A stretch of DNA of 64,000 nucleotides. Source: JAHJDS01 sp964569795 (GTDB lineage Bacteria; Desulfobacterota; Desulfarculia; Desulfarculales; JAHJDS01). Both the position numbers and the translations under genes were made by a program. Location: positions 151,869-215,868 of the forward strand of contig CAZMVB010000003.1 in NCBI GenBank assembly GCA_964569795.1, in the 5' to 3' direction. Below are positions 51,281 through 59,166 of this stretch, piece by piece. Positions within the stretch are counted from its first letter, which is position 1. The number at the start of each line of letters is the position of its first letter. The notes beneath the pieces were generated by a model. It searched no databases. It was not told the origin of the DNA and saw only the letters and a program-made list of their open reading frames with translations.

Positions 51281-53410
51281 ATGGCTCTGAACTTGGGCGC
51301 CATCGGGGAGAAGATCGGACCCGTCACCAAGGACTACTCCTGGAAGGACGTGGTCCTCTACGCCCTGGGCGTCGGGGCGGGATTCGACGAGCTGGAGTAC
51401 GTGTACGAGGATCGACTCAAGGTCATTCCCAGTTTCGCCATCGGGGCCATCTTCGATTTCCTGGCCGAGGTGGGGATGAAGTCCAACGCCGACCTGTCGG
51501 GGATCCTGCACGGCGAGCAGGACATCATCTTCCACGGCCCCATTCCGGCCGAGGGCCAGCTGATCACCTCCGGGGCGATCACGGCCATGTACGACAAGGG
51601 CGCGGACAAGGGGGCCCTGGTGGTGGCCGAGGCCGACACCTTCCACGGCAGGGGCCAGAAGCTGTTCACCAACATCTTCACCCTGTTCGGACGCAAGGAC
51701 GGCGGCTTCGGGGGCGATCCGGGCCCGGCCGAGGAGGTCCAGTTCCCGGAGCGCGAGCCGGACTTCGTGGAACGGGCGCTCCCCTCGGCGGATCAGCCCC
51801 TGCTGTACCGGCTCTCGGGGGACGTCTTCGCCCTGCACGTGGACCCCGAGTTCGCCCGGCGCAGCGGATTCGACCAGCCGATCATGCACGGCCTGTGCAC
51901 GCACGGCTTTGCCTGCCGGGCGGTGATCAAGCACCTGTTCCCCGGCCAGCCGGAGCGGATGACGCGCTTCAGGAACCGATTTTCGGCCTGGCTCTATCCC
52001 GGGGTGCCCATCTCGACCCAGATCTGGAAGCTGGACGAGGGCCGGGCCGTGTTCCGGACGATCAACGACCAGACCGGGGACGTGGTCATCGACCGGGGCG
52101 TGGTCGAGTGGATGACGCCCGAGCAGATGCAGGCCCGCGGCCAGCGGGCCGGGATCCGCTTCGACGACCAGGTGGCCATCGTTACCGGGGCCGGGGCCGG
52201 CCTGGGCCGGACCTACGCCCTGGAGCTGGCCGCCCGGGGGGCCAAGGTGGTGGTCAACGACCTGGGCGGGGCCCGGGACGGCACCGGCACCGGGACCAGG
52301 GCCGCTGACGAAGTGGTGGCCGAAATTACGAAAAACGGCGGCGAGGCCGTGGCCAACTACGACTCGGTGGCCACCCCCGAGGGCGGCCAAAACATCGTCC
52401 AGACCGCCCTGAAAACCTGGAGCCGGCTGGACATCGTCATCAACAACGCCGGCATCCTGCGGGACCGGTCTCTGTTGAAGATGGAGCCCGAGGACTGGGA
52501 CGCGGTCATGGCCGTCCACCTGAAAGGGGCCTACAACGTCACCCGGCCGGCCTTTGCGGCCATGCGGCAGGCGCGCTACGGCCGGATCGTCCTGACCACC
52601 AGCGCGGCCGGCCTGTACGGCAACTTCGGGCAGACCAACTACTCGTCGGCCAAGATGGGCCTGCTGGGCCTGATGAACACCCTCAAGCTCGAGGGGGACA
52701 AGTACGACGTCAAGGTGAACACCGTGGCGCCGGTGGCCGGGACGCGTCTGACCGAGGACGTGATGCCGCCGGACCTGTTCGCCAGGCTCCAGCCCGAATT
52801 CGTCGCCCCGCTGGTGTTGTACTTGTGCAGCGAGATCTGTCCGGTCACCGGCCACGTTTACAATGCGGGGGCCGGCTACTTCAACCGGGCGGCGGTCCTG
52901 ACCGGCCCGGGCGTGCTCGTCGGTGACGGCCAGACCCCGCCCTCGCCCGAGGACGTGGGCCGGGCCGTGGGCCGGCTGGCCAAGATGGACGGCGCGGTGG
53001 AACTGGCCGACGTCATGGGGGCCATGACCCGGATCCTGGACGCCCTGAACCCCCAGAAGCAGGCCGAGGCGGCCGAAACCGGGACGGGCGAGCTGACCGT
53101 GGCCGGCGTGTTCGCCGGTATGGATCAGGCCTTCCAGGCTGACGCCGCGGCCGGGGTGGACGTGGTCTTCCAGTTCAACATCTCTGGGCCCGGCGGCGGC
53201 CAGTGGGCGGTCACGGTCAAGGACGGGACCCTGACCGTGGCCGAGGGCACGACCGACAAGCCGACGACCGTCATCAAGATGGGCGACACGGATTTCGTGG
53301 CCCTGATCAAGGGCGAGTTGAACCCCATGAGCGCCTTCACCTCCGGGAAACTGCGGATCGAGGGCGACATCATGAAGTCCCAGCTCATCGAGAAACTGTT
53401 CAAGTTCTGA
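51281..53410 (+). CDS. MaoC hydratase - SDR dehydrogenase - SCP2 fusion protein
   Basis: 709 residues, three modules. 1-290 is a double hot-dog hydratase-2 (MaoC) with YRLSGDVFALHVDPEFARRS and FDQPIMHGLCTHG; catalytic Asp181 and His186 are present but the usual Asn two after the Asp is Phe183. About 294-590 is an SDR with TGAGAGLGR, NNAGILRD and YSSAK. About 605-709 is a sterol-carrier SCP2 domain. It would hydrate enoyl-CoA and oxidise the 3-hydroxyacyl-CoA. Eukaryotic MFE-2 has the same parts as SDR-MaoC-SCP2, so the first two are swapped. ATG at 51281 after GGGAGGA. Confidence 0.9.
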   Translation: MALNLGAIGEKIGPVTKDYSWKDVVLYALGVGAGFDELEYVYEDRLKVIPSFAIGAIFDFLAEVGMKSNADLSGILHGEQDIIFHGPIPAEGQLITSGAITAMYDKGADKGALVVAEADTFHGRGQKLFTNIFTLFGRKDGGFGGDPGPAEEVQFPEREPDFVERALPSADQPLLYRLSGDVFALHVDPEFARRSGFDQPIMHGLCTHGFACRAVIKHLFPGQPERMTRFRNRFSAWLYPGVPISTQIWKLDEGRAVFRTINDQTGDVVIDRGVVEWMTPEQMQARGQRAGIRFDDQVAIVTGAGAGLGRTYALELAARGAKVVVNDLGGARDGTGTGTRAADEVVAEITKNGGEAVANYDSVATPEGGQNIVQTALKTWSRLDIVINNAGILRDRSLLKMEPEDWDAVMAVHLKGAYNVTRPAFAAMRQARYGRIVLTTSAAGLYGNFGQTNYSSAKMGLLGLMNTLKLEGDKYDVKVNTVAPVAGTRLTEDVMPPDLFARLQPEFVAPLVLYLCSEICPVTGHVYNAGAGYFNRAAVLTGPGVLVGDGQTPPSPEDVGRAVGRLAKMDGAVELADVMGAMTRILDALNPQKQAEAAETGTGELTVAGVFAGMDQAFQADAAAGVDVVFQFNISGPGGGQWAVTVKDGTLTVAEGTTDKPTTVIKMGDTDFVALIKGELNPMSAFTSGKLRIEGDIMKSQLIEKLFKF
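52160..53410 (+). repeat. SDR-SCP2 duplication, copy 1
   Basis: This 1,251-bp stretch recurs at 54906-56156 with a constant offset of 2,746 bp at both ends. Long blocks are identical in DNA, for example around 52235-52400 versus 54981-55146, including third codon positions. The region between SDR and SCP2 differs most. Confidence 0.9.
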
Positions 53411-53423
53411 GGGAGAACCGGAC

Positions 53424-56156
53424 ATGATCGGCATCACTTCATACGGCGGTTACATCCCCCGGCTGCGGCTGAACCGCATGAGCATCGTCGAGACCATGGG
53501 CTGGTTCGCGCCGGCCATCATCACCGTGGCCCAGGGCGAGCGCAGTTTCTGCAACTGGGACGAGGACTCCCTGACCATGGCCGTGGCCGCGGCCCGGGAC
53601 TGCCTGATCGGGGCGGACAAGGCCAAAGTGGACGGGCTGTTCCTGGCCTCGACGACCCTGCCCTTCCAGGACCGCCTGAACGCCGGAGTGGTCAAGACGG
53701 CCCTTAGCCTCAAGGATCAGATCGACGCGGCCGATTTCACCTCGGGCCTGCGGGCCGGGACCACGGCCCTGAGCCAGGCCCTCATGGCGGTCGAGAGCGG
53801 CCGGCGGCAAAGCGTCCTGGTGGCGGCCACGGACAAGCGCCAGACCAAGACGGCCTACTTCTACGAGATGTGGTTCGGGGACGGCGCGGCCTCGATCCTG
53901 GTCGGCTCCGAGGGCGTGATCGCCGAGTTCCTGGGTTCGTTTAGTGTGACCCATGACTTCGTGGATCACTACCGCGGCCTGGAGCACCCCTGGGACTACA
54001 TGTGGGAGGAGCGCTGGGTCCGCGACGCGGGCTATTCCAAGATCCTGCCCCAGGCGGTCGAGGGGTTGTTCGACAAGCTGTCGATCACCATGGACGATGT
54101 GGACCGGTTCGTCTTCCCCTGCCTGTTTCAGGCCGAGCATCGCCGGATCGCGGCCAAGCTGGGGGCCGACCCGGACAAGGTCCCGGGCAACCTCCACGAG
54201 GTCTGCGGCGAGACCGGCGCGGCCCACCCCCTGGTCATGCTCGGCCGGGTCCTGGACGAGGCCGAGCCGGGCCAGCGGATCCTGGTCTGCGGCTTCGGCC
54301 AGGGCGCCGACGCCCTCTATTTCCGGGTGACCGACGCCATAAAGGACCTGGCGCCGCGCCGGGGGATCAAGGGCTCGCTGGAGAACAAGCTGACCACCAG
54401 CAATTACGCCAAGTTCCTCAAGTTCCGGGGGCTGATCGAGACCGAGATGGGCATCCGGGCCGAGGCCCCGGTCCAGACCGCCCTGACCGCCCTGTGGCGG
54501 CGGCGGGACATGATCCTGGGCCTGGTCGGCGGCCGGTGCGTCAAGTGCGGCACGCCCCAGTTCCCCCGGACCCAGATCTGCGTCAATCCCGACTGCCGGG
54601 CCGTGGGCGACCAGGAGCCCTACGAGTTCGCCGACAAGCCGGCCCGGGTCAAGAGCTTCACCGGAGACCTGCTGGCCGTGTCGGTCGATCCGCCGGCGGT
54701 GTACGGCCTTGTCGAGTTCGAGGACGGCGGCCGGTTCATGGCCGACTTCACCGATTGCGAGATGAACGACGTCTTTGTCGGCCAGCGGCTGAGCATGTCC
54801 TTCCGGCTCAAGTACACCGACGACGAGCGGGGCTTTTCCGGATACTTCTGGAAGGCCGTGCCCCTGCCGGGCAAGAAGCCGGCCGCCCGCGAGGCGGGTC
54901 TCAGGTTCGACGACCAGGTGGCCATCGTCACCGGGGCCGGGGCCGGCCTGGGCCGGGCCTATGCCCTGGAGCTGGCCGCCCGGGGGGCCAAGGTGGTGGT
55001 CAACGACCTGGGCGGGGCCCGGGACGGCACCGGCACCGGGACCAGGGCCGCTGACGAAGTGGTGGCCGAAATTACGAAAAACGGCGGCGAGGCCGTGGCC
55101 AACTACGACTCGGTGGCCACCCCCGAGGGCGGCCAAAACATCGTCCAGGCCGCCCTAAAAACCTGGGGCCGGCTGGACATCCTCATCAACAACGCCGGCA
55201 TCCTGCGGGACCGGTCATTCCTGAAGATGGAGCCCGAGGACTGGGACGCGGTCATGGCCGTCCACCTCAAGGGGGCCTACAACGTCACCCGGCCGGCCTT
55301 TGCGGCCATGCGGGAAGGGGGCTACGGCCGGATCGTGTTGACCTCGAGCGCGGCCGGCCTGTACGGCAACTTCGGGCAGACCAACTACTCGGCGGCCAAG
55401 ATGGCTCTGGTGGGTCTGATGAACACCCTCAAGCTCGAGGGGGAGAAGTACGACGTCAGGGTGAACACCGTGGCGCCGGTGGCCGGGACGCGTCTGACCG
55501 AGGACGTGATGCCGCCGGACCTGTTCGCCAAGCTCCAGCCCGAGTTCGTGGCCCCGCTGGTGCTGTACCTCACCTCGCAGGAGTGCCGGGTGACCGGGCA
55601 GATCTTCAACACCGGCGCCGGCTACCTGGACCGGGCGGCGGTCCTGACCAGCCCCGGGGTGGTCATCGGCGACGGCCAGACCCCGCCCACCCTCGAGGAG
55701 ATCCACCAGCACTTCGAGGCCATCGACGAGCTGAACGATCCGACCGAGTACAAGGACGCCCTGGCCGCCCTGACCGACATGCTTGAGGCCTTCACTCCCC
55801 AAAGGCCGGGCCAGGCCCCGGCCGAGGGCACGGGCGAGCTGACCGTGGCCGGCGTGTTCGCCGGAATGGATGCGGCCTTCCAGGCCGGGGCCGCGGCCGG
55901 GGTGGACGTCGTCTTCCAGTTCAACATCTCGGGACCGGGCGGCGGCGACTGGGCCGTGACCGTCAAGGACGGGTCCCTGACGGTGGCCGAGGGGACGACC
56001 GACAAACCGACGACCGTCATCAAGATGGGCGACACGGATTTCGTGGCCCTGATCAAGGGCGAGTTGAACCCCATGAGCGCCTTCACCAGCGGAAAACTCC
56101 GGATCGAGGGCGACATCATGAAGTCCCAGCTCATCGAGAAACTGTTCAAGTTTTAA
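53424..56156 (+). CDS. HMG-CoA synthase-like - DUF35 - SDR - SCP2 fusion protein
   Basis: 910 residues. About 1-355: thiolase-fold, HMG-CoA-synthase-like, with general-acid segment NWDEDSLTMAVAAARDC. The nucleophile position reads TSGLRAGTTAL (Leu109 where archaeal HMGS has FACKAGT), and the His segment reads FVFPCLFQAEH, so the Cys and probably the His are missing. About 360-480: DUF35 zinc ribbon (Cys372, Cys375, then ICVNPDC) and OB fold. 495-785: SDR with TGAGAGLGR and YSAAK intact. 805-910: SCP2. Starts 14 bp after the previous gene. The first module may bind rather than condense acyl-CoA (inference). Confidence 0.88.
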   Translation: MIGITSYGGYIPRLRLNRMSIVETMGWFAPAIITVAQGERSFCNWDEDSLTMAVAAARDCLIGADKAKVDGLFLASTTLPFQDRLNAGVVKTALSLKDQIDAADFTSGLRAGTTALSQALMAVESGRRQSVLVAATDKRQTKTAYFYEMWFGDGAASILVGSEGVIAEFLGSFSVTHDFVDHYRGLEHPWDYMWEERWVRDAGYSKILPQAVEGLFDKLSITMDDVDRFVFPCLFQAEHRRIAAKLGADPDKVPGNLHEVCGETGAAHPLVMLGRVLDEAEPGQRILVCGFGQGADALYFRVTDAIKDLAPRRGIKGSLENKLTTSNYAKFLKFRGLIETEMGIRAEAPVQTALTALWRRRDMILGLVGGRCVKCGTPQFPRTQICVNPDCRAVGDQEPYEFADKPARVKSFTGDLLAVSVDPPAVYGLVEFEDGGRFMADFTDCEMNDVFVGQRLSMSFRLKYTDDERGFSGYFWKAVPLPGKKPAAREAGLRFDDQVAIVTGAGAGLGRAYALELAARGAKVVVNDLGGARDGTGTGTRAADEVVAEITKNGGEAVANYDSVATPEGGQNIVQAALKTWGRLDILINNAGILRDRSFLKMEPEDWDAVMAVHLKGAYNVTRPAFAAMREGGYGRIVLTSSAAGLYGNFGQTNYSAAKMALVGLMNTLKLEGEKYDVRVNTVAPVAGTRLTEDVMPPDLFAKLQPEFVAPLVLYLTSQECRVTGQIFNTGAGYLDRAAVLTSPGVVIGDGQTPPTLEEIHQHFEAIDELNDPTEYKDALAALTDMLEAFTPQRPGQAPAEGTGELTVAGVFAGMDAAFQAGAAAGVDVVFQFNISGPGGGDWAVTVKDGSLTVAEGTTDKPTTVIKMGDTDFVALIKGELNPMSAFTSGKLRIEGDIMKSQLIEKLFKF
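54906..56156 (+). repeat. SDR-SCP2 duplication, copy 2
   Basis: Partner of 52160-53410. The repeat covers exactly the C-terminal half of both fusion proteins, from the F-D-D-Q-V-A-I-V start of the SDR to the stop codon (TGA in copy 1, TAA in copy 2). Confidence 0.9.
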
Positions 56157-56210
56157 ATCACCCGGGGACCGGACGGGCGCGGGCCCGGTTTGGTTACTGA
56201 GGAGAGACAA

Positions 56211-57419
56211 ATGGCGACGGGCATCAAGGACAAAGTGGCGATCATCGGGATGGGCTGCTCCCGCTTCGGTGAGCGGTGGGACATGGGTCCCGAGGAACTC
56301 CTGGTCGAGGCCTACACCGAGTGCCTCGAGGACGCGGGCATCGATCCCAAGGACATCCAGGCCGGCTGGGTCGCCACCTGCTTCGATGAGCAGGCCATGG
56401 GCAAGAGCGCCGTGGGGGCGTCCATGACCGTGCGTCTGCCCTACATCCCCTTCACCCGGGTCGAGAACTTCTGCGCCTCGGGCACCGAGTCGTTTCGGGG
56501 GGCGGTCTATGGCGTCGCCTCGGGGGCCTATGATATCTGCCTGGCAGTGGGCGTCGAGAAGCTCAAGGACACCGGCTACGGCGGCCTGCCCAACCTGGGC
56601 TCGAGCATGGGCAACCTCAATTTCATGTGGCTGCCCAATTTCACCGCCCCCGGGGCCTTTGCCCAGCTGGCCACGGCCTACGCCGCCAAGTACAAGGTCA
56701 AGCCCGAGGACCTGAAACGGGCCATCGCCCACGTCTCGGTCAAGAGCCACGCCAACGGCGTCAAGAACCCCAAGGCCCACCTGCGCAAGGCGGTGACCAT
56801 CGATCAGGTCCTGGCCGCGCCGATCATCGCCTATCCCCTGGGCCTGTTCGACTGCTGCGGCGTGAGCGACGGCGCGGCCTGCGCCATCGTCACCACCGTG
56901 GAAAAGGCCCGGCAGATGGGGTTTTCGAATCCGGTCACGGTCAAGGCCGTCCAACTGGCCGTGAGCAATGCCGAGGAAATGGCCTACAACGACTGGGACG
57001 GCACCTTTTTTCCGACCACCTCCCGGGCCAGCACCCTGGCCTACGACGAGGCGGGCATCACCGATCCCCGCCAGGAGATCTCGATGATGGAGCTCCACGA
57101 CTGCTTCTCCATCACCGAGATGGTGACCTATGAGGACCTGCACATCTCGCCCCGGGGTACGGCCTGGAAGGAGACCCTGGAAGGCTTTTTCGACGCCGAC
57201 GGGCAGATCCCGGCCCAGATCGACGGCGGCCTGAAGTGCTTCGGCCACCCCATCGGCGCCTCGGGCCTGCGGATGCTCTACGAGATGTACCTCCAATTGC
57301 AGGGCAAAGCCGGCGAGCGGCAACTGGACAATCCCCGCTACGGCCTGACCCACAATCTGGGCGGCACCCCGTTCATGAGCGTCTGCTCGGTGGCCATCGT
57401 CGGGCTCCTGAACTCCTGA
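56211..57419 (+). CDS. SCP-x type thiolase
   Basis: 402 residues. Nucleophile Cys88 in VENFCASGTESFRG, HDCF in MELHDCFSITEMV and GHPIGASG are all present, so it should be active. Same class as the thiolase at 11906 but distant. No separate DUF35 gene follows; the DUF35 module of the preceding fusion protein could be its partner, giving a thiolase-DUF35-HMGS-like assembly as in archaea. ATG at 56211 after GAGGAGAG. Confidence 0.9.
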   Translation: MATGIKDKVAIIGMGCSRFGERWDMGPEELLVEAYTECLEDAGIDPKDIQAGWVATCFDEQAMGKSAVGASMTVRLPYIPFTRVENFCASGTESFRGAVYGVASGAYDICLAVGVEKLKDTGYGGLPNLGSSMGNLNFMWLPNFTAPGAFAQLATAYAAKYKVKPEDLKRAIAHVSVKSHANGVKNPKAHLRKAVTIDQVLAAPIIAYPLGLFDCCGVSDGAACAIVTTVEKARQMGFSNPVTVKAVQLAVSNAEEMAYNDWDGTFFPTTSRASTLAYDEAGITDPRQEISMMELHDCFSITEMVTYEDLHISPRGTAWKETLEGFFDADGQIPAQIDGGLKCFGHPIGASGLRMLYEMYLQLQGKAGERQLDNPRYGLTHNLGGTPFMSVCSVAIVGLLNS

Positions 57420-57439
57420 GGCCAAGGCCGGGGTAAGAC

Positions 57440-57793
57440 GTGGCCGGGCTGAGGATCAGGACCATCATCAATTCCGGCGTCGGGCAGATATTCGACTTCA
57501 AGACCTGCTGCGGGGCCCGGGCCTTTGACCAGAATCTGGAGATTCTGCTGACCAATGACGGTCCCGGACCGGTGATTGTTTCCGGCTGGTGCGACCTGGA
57601 GACCGAGGCCGGCCTGGAGCGGATCGATTATCTCATGCCCCACGGCCCCCAGCGGCTGGCGCCGGGCGAAACCAAGGGCTTTTACTGCACCATGGACGAG
57701 ACCAGGTGGAGCCGCGTCCGCCGCGTGATCTTTTATGACCAGGCCGGCCACCGCCACGCCGCCGCCGTGGAACACGAGCCCGAGGCAGAGTGA
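57440..57793 (+). CDS. Unknown small protein in the fusion-protein operon
   Basis: 117 residues, GTG start. Contains FKTCCGARAFDQNLEILLTNDG, IVSGWCDLETEAG and GETKGFYCTMDETRW; it looks like one small beta-sandwich (immunoglobulin-like) domain with four Cys. No signal peptide and no family recognised. Position between thiolase and dehydrogenase, with the next gene 3 bp away, supports a real co-transcribed gene. Confidence 0.65.
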   Translation: MAGLRIRTIINSGVGQIFDFKTCCGARAFDQNLEILLTNDGPGPVIVSGWCDLETEAGLERIDYLMPHGPQRLAPGETKGFYCTMDETRWSRVRRVIFYDQAGHRHAAAVEHEPEAE

Positions 57794-57796
57794 GTC

Positions 57797-58939
57797 ATGG
57801 ACATCCTGAACTACACCGAGGAACACAACATCTTTCGGGACGCCGTCCGCAAATTCATGGCCAAGGAGGTCGTCCCCTTTGTGGACGAGTGGGAGAAGGC
57901 CGGGATGGTGCCCCGGGAGGCCTGGCTCAAGATGGGGGAGCAGGGTTTCTTGTGCATGGACGTGCCCGAGGAGTACGGCGGCTTCGGGGCCGACTTTCTG
58001 TACTCGGTGATCGTCACCGAGGAGCTGTCCCGGACCAACCACTTCGGCCTGGCCGCTCCCCTGCACAGCGACATCGTGGTGCCCTATATCACCGCCTTCG
58101 GCTCGGAAGAGGTCAAGCAGCGTTTTTTGGCGAAATGCGTCAGCGGCGAGGTCCTGGCCGCCATCGCCATGACCGAACCCAATACCGGCAGCGACCTGGC
58201 CGCCATCCGGACCACGGCCGCCGAAGACGGCGACCAGGTCGTCCTCAACGGTCAGAAGACCTTCATCAGCAACGGGATCAGTTGCGACCTGTGCATCGTC
58301 GCCGCCCGGGACCCCAAGGTTGCCGACGCCCACGCCGGCATCGACCTCTACCTGGTCGAGGCGAATGCCCCGGGCTTTGTCAAGGGCAGGAAGATCGACA
58401 AGGTCGGCTGGCACAGCCAGGACACGGCCGAACTGTTCTTCGAGGACTGCCGCGTCCCCGTGGGCAACCGCCTCGGCCAGAAGGGCGGCGGGTTCATGAT
58501 GCTCATGGAGAAGCTCCAGCAGGAGCGGCTGATGTGCGCCATCATGGCCCAGGCCGCGGCCGAGCACGTCCTGGAAATGACCATCGACTACTGTAAGACC
58601 CGGACGGCCTTCGGCAAACCGATCTCCAAATTCCAGCACAACCAGTTCAAGATCGTGGACCTGGCCACCGAGATCAAGCTGGGCCGGACCTTTCTGGACA
58701 AGCTGATCGCCGATCACATGGAGGGGCGCAACGTCATCGTCGAGACGTCCATGGCCAAGGCCTGGATCGCCGAGATGGCGGGCCGGGTGGCCGACGGCTG
58801 CGTCCAGCTCCACGGCGGGTACGGCTACTGCGAGGAGTACCCCGTGGCCCGCTACTGGCGGGACATGCGGGTCATGCGCATCTTCGCCGGGACCAGCGAG
58901 ATCATGCGGGGCATCGTGGCCAAGTTCATGGGGCTCTGA
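57797..58939 (+). CDS. Acyl-CoA dehydrogenase, long-chain/isovaleryl type
   Basis: 380 residues: MDILNYTEEHNIFRDAVRKFM, AIAMTEPNTGSDLAAI, TFISNG. The C-terminal motif reads IFAGTSEIMRGI with Ala at the position of the medium-chain Glu; instead Glu243 in KLQQERLMCAI occupies the position of the base in long-chain and isovaleryl-CoA dehydrogenases. That points to long or branched substrates. Last gene of the operon. Confidence 0.92.
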   Translation: MDILNYTEEHNIFRDAVRKFMAKEVVPFVDEWEKAGMVPREAWLKMGEQGFLCMDVPEEYGGFGADFLYSVIVTEELSRTNHFGLAAPLHSDIVVPYITAFGSEEVKQRFLAKCVSGEVLAAIAMTEPNTGSDLAAIRTTAAEDGDQVVLNGQKTFISNGISCDLCIVAARDPKVADAHAGIDLYLVEANAPGFVKGRKIDKVGWHSQDTAELFFEDCRVPVGNRLGQKGGGFMMLMEKLQQERLMCAIMAQAAAEHVLEMTIDYCKTRTAFGKPISKFQHNQFKIVDLATEIKLGRTFLDKLIADHMEGRNVIVETSMAKAWIAEMAGRVADGCVQLHGGYGYCEEYPVARYWRDMRVMRIFAGTSEIMRGIVAKFMGL

Positions 58940-58982
58940 CCCGCGCCCGCCGGACACTCACGGACAATCGAGAAACAAACAC

Positions 58983-59006
58983 GGCCGCCCGTGCGGGGGG
59001 CCTTTC
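58983..59006 (+). terminator. Probable terminator after the fusion-protein operon
   Basis: GGCC(G)CCC-GTGC-GGG(G)GGCC hairpin (58983-59002) followed by TTTCCCTTT, 44 bp after the dehydrogenase stop. Confidence 0.45.
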
Positions 59007-59021
59007 CCTTTGGCCGGTGGG

Positions 59022-59030
59022 TGGTATAAT
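59022..59030 (+). promoter_or_regulatory. Extended -10 promoter for the H+-ATPase gene
   Basis: TGG-TATAAT (TATAAT at 59025-59030) is a perfect -10 with the TGn extension; no -35 consensus. The leader of about 130 nt before the start codon at 59167 is unusually long for this window. Confidence 0.5.
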
Positions 59031-59166
59031 TAACGATAAATCGCATCGGCGAGGGAGAGGCGTCAGGCCTGACGATGAACCGATAACCATCAACTGTCGG
59101 GCCGGTTGGATTGATCGCCGCCAATGCCGGGCGGAGCGATGATGTTGAAGATCGAGGAGGAAAAGC

